This document shows positions 14,314-16,790 of a DNA stretch of 16,790 nucleotides, in pieces. Numbering within the stretch: position 1 is the stretch's first letter; the number at the start of each line of letters is the position of its first letter. The DNA comes from Acidimicrobiia bacterium (lineage in GTDB: Bacteria > Actinomycetota > Acidimicrobiia > Spongiisociales > UBA5794). The stretch lies in NCBI GenBank assembly GCA_013695075.1, contig JACDBE010000016.1, positions 1 to 16,790 of the forward strand, given 5' to 3'. The notes below the pieces were generated by a model. It was not told the origin of the DNA. It did not search any database and saw nothing but the letters and a program-made list of their open reading frames with translations. The position numbers and the translations under genes were made by a program.

Positions 14314-15779
14314 GACCACGGTCCCTTCAGGTAGGCGGCCAGCCCGTGACGGCCCCCCTCCCGTCCAAAGCCGGACTCCCGATACCCGCCGAACGGTGAC
14401 GCCGGATCGAACTTGTTGTAGGTGTTGGCCCACACCACCCCGGCGCGCAGCCGGTCAGCCATCCACAGGATCCGCGACCCCTTGGTGGTCCACACCCCCG
14501 CCGACAGCCCATACGGGGTATTGTTGGCCTTCTCCACCGCCTCCGCCGGCGTGCGGAAGCTCATCACCGACAGCACCGGCCCGAAGATCTCCTCCTGGGC
14601 GATGCGGTGGCTCTGCGCCACCCCGGTGAACAGCGTCGGCCGGAAGTAGAAGCCGCGAGCGGGCAGGGCGCAGTCAGGCTGGTACAGCTCGGCTCCCTCC
14701 TCGAGGCCGGCGGAGACCAGCCCCTCGATGCGTTGCAGCTGCTCGGCGCTGTTGATCGCCCCGATGTCGGTGTTCTTGTCCAGCGGGTCGCCCACCCGCA
14801 GCGTCCCCAGCCGGTTGCGCAGCTTGTCAAGGAAGTGGTCGTGGATGTTCTCCTGGACGAAGAGCCGGCTCCCCGCGCAGCACACGTGACCCTGGTTGAA
14901 GAAGATCCCGTTGATGACCCCCTCCACCGCCTGGTCGATGGGGGCATCGTCGAAGATGACGTGGGCCCCCTTGCCGCCCAGCTCCAGGGTCAGCTTCTTG
15001 CCGGTGCCCGCCAGCGCCCGCTGGATGCCCTTGCCCACCGCGGTTGACCCGGTGAACGCCACCTTGTCGACCCCGGGGTGCTCGACGACGGCGGCCCCGG
15101 TGCGCCCGGCGCCGGTGACGATGTTGAGGACGCCCGGGGGCAGCCCTGCCTCGGCGGTGAGCGAGGCGAACAGCAGCGCCGTCAGCGGGGTGGTCTCTGC
15201 CGGTTTGAGCACCACGGTGTTGCCGGCGGCGAGGGCGGGCGCCACCTTCCACGCCAGCATCAGCATGGGGAAGTTCCACGGGATGACCTGCCCGGCCACC
15301 CCCAGCGGCTCCGGCTTCACCCCGGCGAAGGCATACTCCAGCTTGTCCGCCCACCCGGCGTAGTAGAAGAAGTGGGCGGCGGCCAGTGGCAGGTCGATGT
15401 CGCGGGCCTCCTTGATCGGCTTGCCCCCGTCGATGGTCTCCAGCACGGCGAACTCGCGGGAGCGCTCCTGGAGCATGCGGGCGATGCGGAACAGGTACTT
15501 GGCCCGCTCCCCGCCCCCCATCCGTCCCCACTCCCCGGCGAAGGCGGTCCGGGCGGCGGAAACGGCGAGGTCGACGTCCCGGGCGCCGGCCTCGGCCACC
15601 CTGGCGATGGGCTCCTCGGTGGCCGGGTTGATGGTTTCCTGGTAGCGGCGGGACCGGGGCGCCCGGAACTTGCCGTCGATGTACAGCCCGTAGCGGTCGT
15701 CGATGGACACCATCTCGGCGGTCTGCGCCGACGGCAGGTAGTCCCAGTCCTTGTCCCGCACCGCGGGCGGCTGCGCCAT
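14310..15779 (-). CDS. Aldehyde dehydrogenase (full-length, catalytic)
   Basis: The product is 489 aa, normal for NAD(P)-dependent aldehyde dehydrogenases. Motifs seen are VIPWNFPMLMLAWK (Asn of the oxyanion hole), NTVVLKPAETTPLTA (cofactor-binding Lys), FTGSTAVGKGIQ, LTLELGGKGAHV (general base E266) and FFNQGHVCCAGSRLFVQE with catalytic C300; the spacing of 34 between E and C is canonical. His replaces the usual Gln/Glu of the G-[QE]-x-C signature. EEIFGPVLSVMSF and SPFGGYRESGFGREGG end the fold. It starts one base after the deoC stop and its stop overlaps the short ALDH-like gene. Acetaldehyde released by DeoC is the obvious substrate candidate, by context only. Confidence 0.93.
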   Translation of the reverse strand: MAQPPAVRDKDWDYLPSAQTAEMVSIDDRYGLYIDGKFRAPRSRRYQETINPATEEPIARVAEAGARDVDLAVSAARTAFAGEWGRMGGGERAKYLFRIARMLQERSREFAVLETIDGGKPIKEARDIDLPLAAAHFFYYAGWADKLEYAFAGVKPEPLGVAGQVIPWNFPMLMLAWKVAPALAAGNTVVLKPAETTPLTALLFASLTAEAGLPPGVLNIVTGAGRTGAAVVEHPGVDKVAFTGSTAVGKGIQRALAGTGKKLTLELGGKGAHVIFDDAPIDQAVEGVINGIFFNQGHVCCAGSRLFVQENIHDHFLDKLRNRLGTLRVGDPLDKNTDIGAINSAEQLQRIEGLVSAGLEEGAELYQPDCALPARGFYFRPTLFTGVAQSHRIAQEEIFGPVLSVMSFRTPAEAVEKANNTPYGLSAGVWTTKGSRILWMADRLRAGVVWANTYNKFDPASPFGGYRESGFGREGGRHGLAAYLKGPWS

Positions 15780-15780
15780 G

Positions 15781-16731
15781 TCAGTCCTTCGTGAAGTAGT
15801 CGAGCGATTGGTAGCGACCGGTCTTGAGCCACCGGATCTGCATCAGCACGTCGTTGAGCAGGCTGGACGCCCCGAACCGGAACAGATCCGGGGTCAGCCA
15901 CTCCGGCCCCAGCGTCTCTCGGACCAGCACCAGGTAGCGGATGGCGTCCTTGGCGGCGCGGATGCCGCCGGCGGGCTTCATCCCGATGATGCCCCCGGTC
16001 AGGGCGCGGAAGTCACGGATCGCCTCCAGCATGACCAGGGTCACCGGCAGCGTGGCCGCCGGGTTGATCTTCCCGGTGGAGGTCTTGATGAAGTCGGCGC
16101 CGGCCGCCATGGCCAGCATCGACGCCCGACGCACGTCGTCGAGGCTGCCCAGCTCGCCCGTCTCCAGGATCACCTTGAGGTGAGCGTGGGCGCACGCCTC
16201 CTTGGTGGCGGCGATCTCCTCGAACACCTTCAGGTAATCCCCGCAGAGGTAGGCGCCGCGGTCGATGACCATGTCCACCTCATCGGCACCGGCGGAAACC
16301 ACCGCGTCCACCTCGGCGATCTTGAGCGCCGTGGCCACCTGCCCGCTGGGGAAGTAAGTGGCCACCGAGGCCACATGGATACCGGTGCCCTCCACCGCCT
16401 GCACCGCGGTAGGCACCAGGTTGGGGTACACGCACAGGGCGGCCACCGGTGGGATCGAGGAGTCCACCGGGTCGGGGTGGATCGCCTTGGCGGCCAGCTG
16501 GCGGACCTTGCCCCTGGTGTCCTGGCCCTCCAACGTGGTGAGGTCCATCATGCTCACCGCCAGCAGCAGCGCCGTCATCTTCGAGTCGTGCTTGATGCTG
16601 CGGGTGGCCAGGTTGGCCACCCGCTCGGTCACCCCCACCTCGTCCACCGACGGGGTGGCGTTGAGGTAGGCGCGCAACCGGGCCGGGGTAACCGACCCGG
16701 ACAGCACGGCAAGGGCGGATGCGGTGGCCAT
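15781..16731 (-). CDS. deoC: Deoxyribose-phosphate aldolase (long, eukaryote-like form)
   Basis: The product is 316 aa. The enzyme splits 2-deoxyribose 5-phosphate into acetaldehyde and glyceraldehyde 3-phosphate. Active-site residues are visible: Schiff-base K216 in FIKTSTGK, K252 in MKPAGGIRAAKD, and D153 in ADEVDMVI. It is about 55 residues longer than E. coli DeoC. The N-terminal extension, MDLTTLEGQDT, the segment AALCVYPNLV, and the C-terminal stretch GPEWLTPDLFRFGASSLLND ... TGRY match the long class typified by animal DERA (about 318 aa). It is the first gene of a tight operon with the two ALDH genes and the lipoprotein. TATCAT sits six bases before ATG 16731. Confidence 0.95.
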   Translation of the reverse strand: MATASALAVLSGSVTPARLRAYLNATPSVDEVGVTERVANLATRSIKHDSKMTALLLAVSMMDLTTLEGQDTRGKVRQLAAKAIHPDPVDSSIPPVAALCVYPNLVPTAVQAVEGTGIHVASVATYFPSGQVATALKIAEVDAVVSAGADEVDMVIDRGAYLCGDYLKVFEEIAATKEACAHAHLKVILETGELGSLDDVRRASMLAMAAGADFIKTSTGKINPAATLPVTLVMLEAIRDFRALTGGIIGMKPAGGIRAAKDAIRYLVLVRETLGPEWLTPDLFRFGASSLLNDVLMQIRWLKTGRYQSLDYFTKD

Positions 16732-16737
16732 CGGGGC

Positions 16738-16743
16738 ATGATA
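16738..16743 (-). promoter_or_regulatory. Candidate -10 element of the deoC operon (TATCAT)
   Basis: TATCAT is followed by GCCCCG and then the deoC ATG at 16731, so a transcript starting about seven bases after the hexamer would begin at the start codon. No Shine-Dalgarno lies between. A TTGACG is present upstream, but only eight bases away, so it is not the matching -35. The identical hexamer and spacing occur before vapB. Confidence 0.5.
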
Positions 16744-16790
16744 CGAGTGGTCGTCAACCGCCGGTGCCCCCGGTCGGAGCGGCTTCGGAG

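Noticed and set aside
16738..16756. TTGACG as -35 element for deoC
   Set aside because: It is only eight bases from TATCAT, too close for a -35/-10 pair.
1..16790. CRISPR arrays, tRNA or rRNA genes, insertion sequences
   Set aside because: I saw no regularly spaced direct repeats, no cloverleaf with conserved T-loop, and no transposase motifs; a tRNA scan would settle the second point.

Overview
The window is GC-rich, densely coded bacterial DNA with frequent GTG/TTG starts and many start/stop overlaps. The gene content fits a high-GC actinobacterium, possibly in or near the Acidimicrobiia. Pointers are a MurA with Asp at the catalytic Cys position, a ppk gene followed by a mutT1-type Nudix/histidine-phosphatase fusion (an actinobacterial neighbourhood), a decayed DUF222/HNH gene and VapBC modules. 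The genus cannot be fixed from this sequence alone.

Layout: (1) 1-3727 is a minus-strand housekeeping block: a NifU-like Fe-S carrier cut by the window edge, a secreted SpoIID/LytB-domain protein, murA, and a small lipoprotein. (2) 3780-6748 is a plus-strand pair, ppk1 and mutT1, overlapping by one base. (3) 6749-9630 is an eroded segment. It holds the tails of a medium-chain dehydrogenase and of a TetR regulator, apparently joined by one deletion, an intact EamA transporter, a multiply frameshifted DUF1801 gene, a broken DUF222/HNH endonuclease, and an alpha/beta-hydrolase whose N-terminus lies in another frame. (4) 9725-11370 is an accessory island with two different PIN-toxin modules in tandem, one with an excisionase-type HTH partner and one with a ribbon-helix-helix antitoxin. 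It ends at a strong hairpin shared with a convergent Uma2-family gene. (5) 11370-12937 holds the Uma2 gene and a lipoprotein on the minus strand. (6) 13043-16731 is a tight minus-strand operon: deoC, a full aldehyde dehydrogenase, a short aldehyde-dehydrogenase-like protein without catalytic residues, and a small lipoprotein.

How the genes work together: the deoC operon forms a plausible route for deoxyribose 5-phosphate. DeoC releases acetaldehyde and glyceraldehyde 3-phosphate, and the adjacent dehydrogenase could oxidise the aldehyde. The full-length plus truncated dehydrogenase pair mirrors, as two genes, the two-domain architecture of the ALDH16 family, and the DeoC is of the long, eukaryote-like type. 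This is the most interesting unit in the window. PPK and MutT1 are linked by polyphosphate and nucleotide-polyphosphate metabolism. MurA and the SpoIID-type protein are linked by the cell wall. Four genes carry a TANNNT hexamer exactly six bases before the start codon, which suggests leaderless transcripts.
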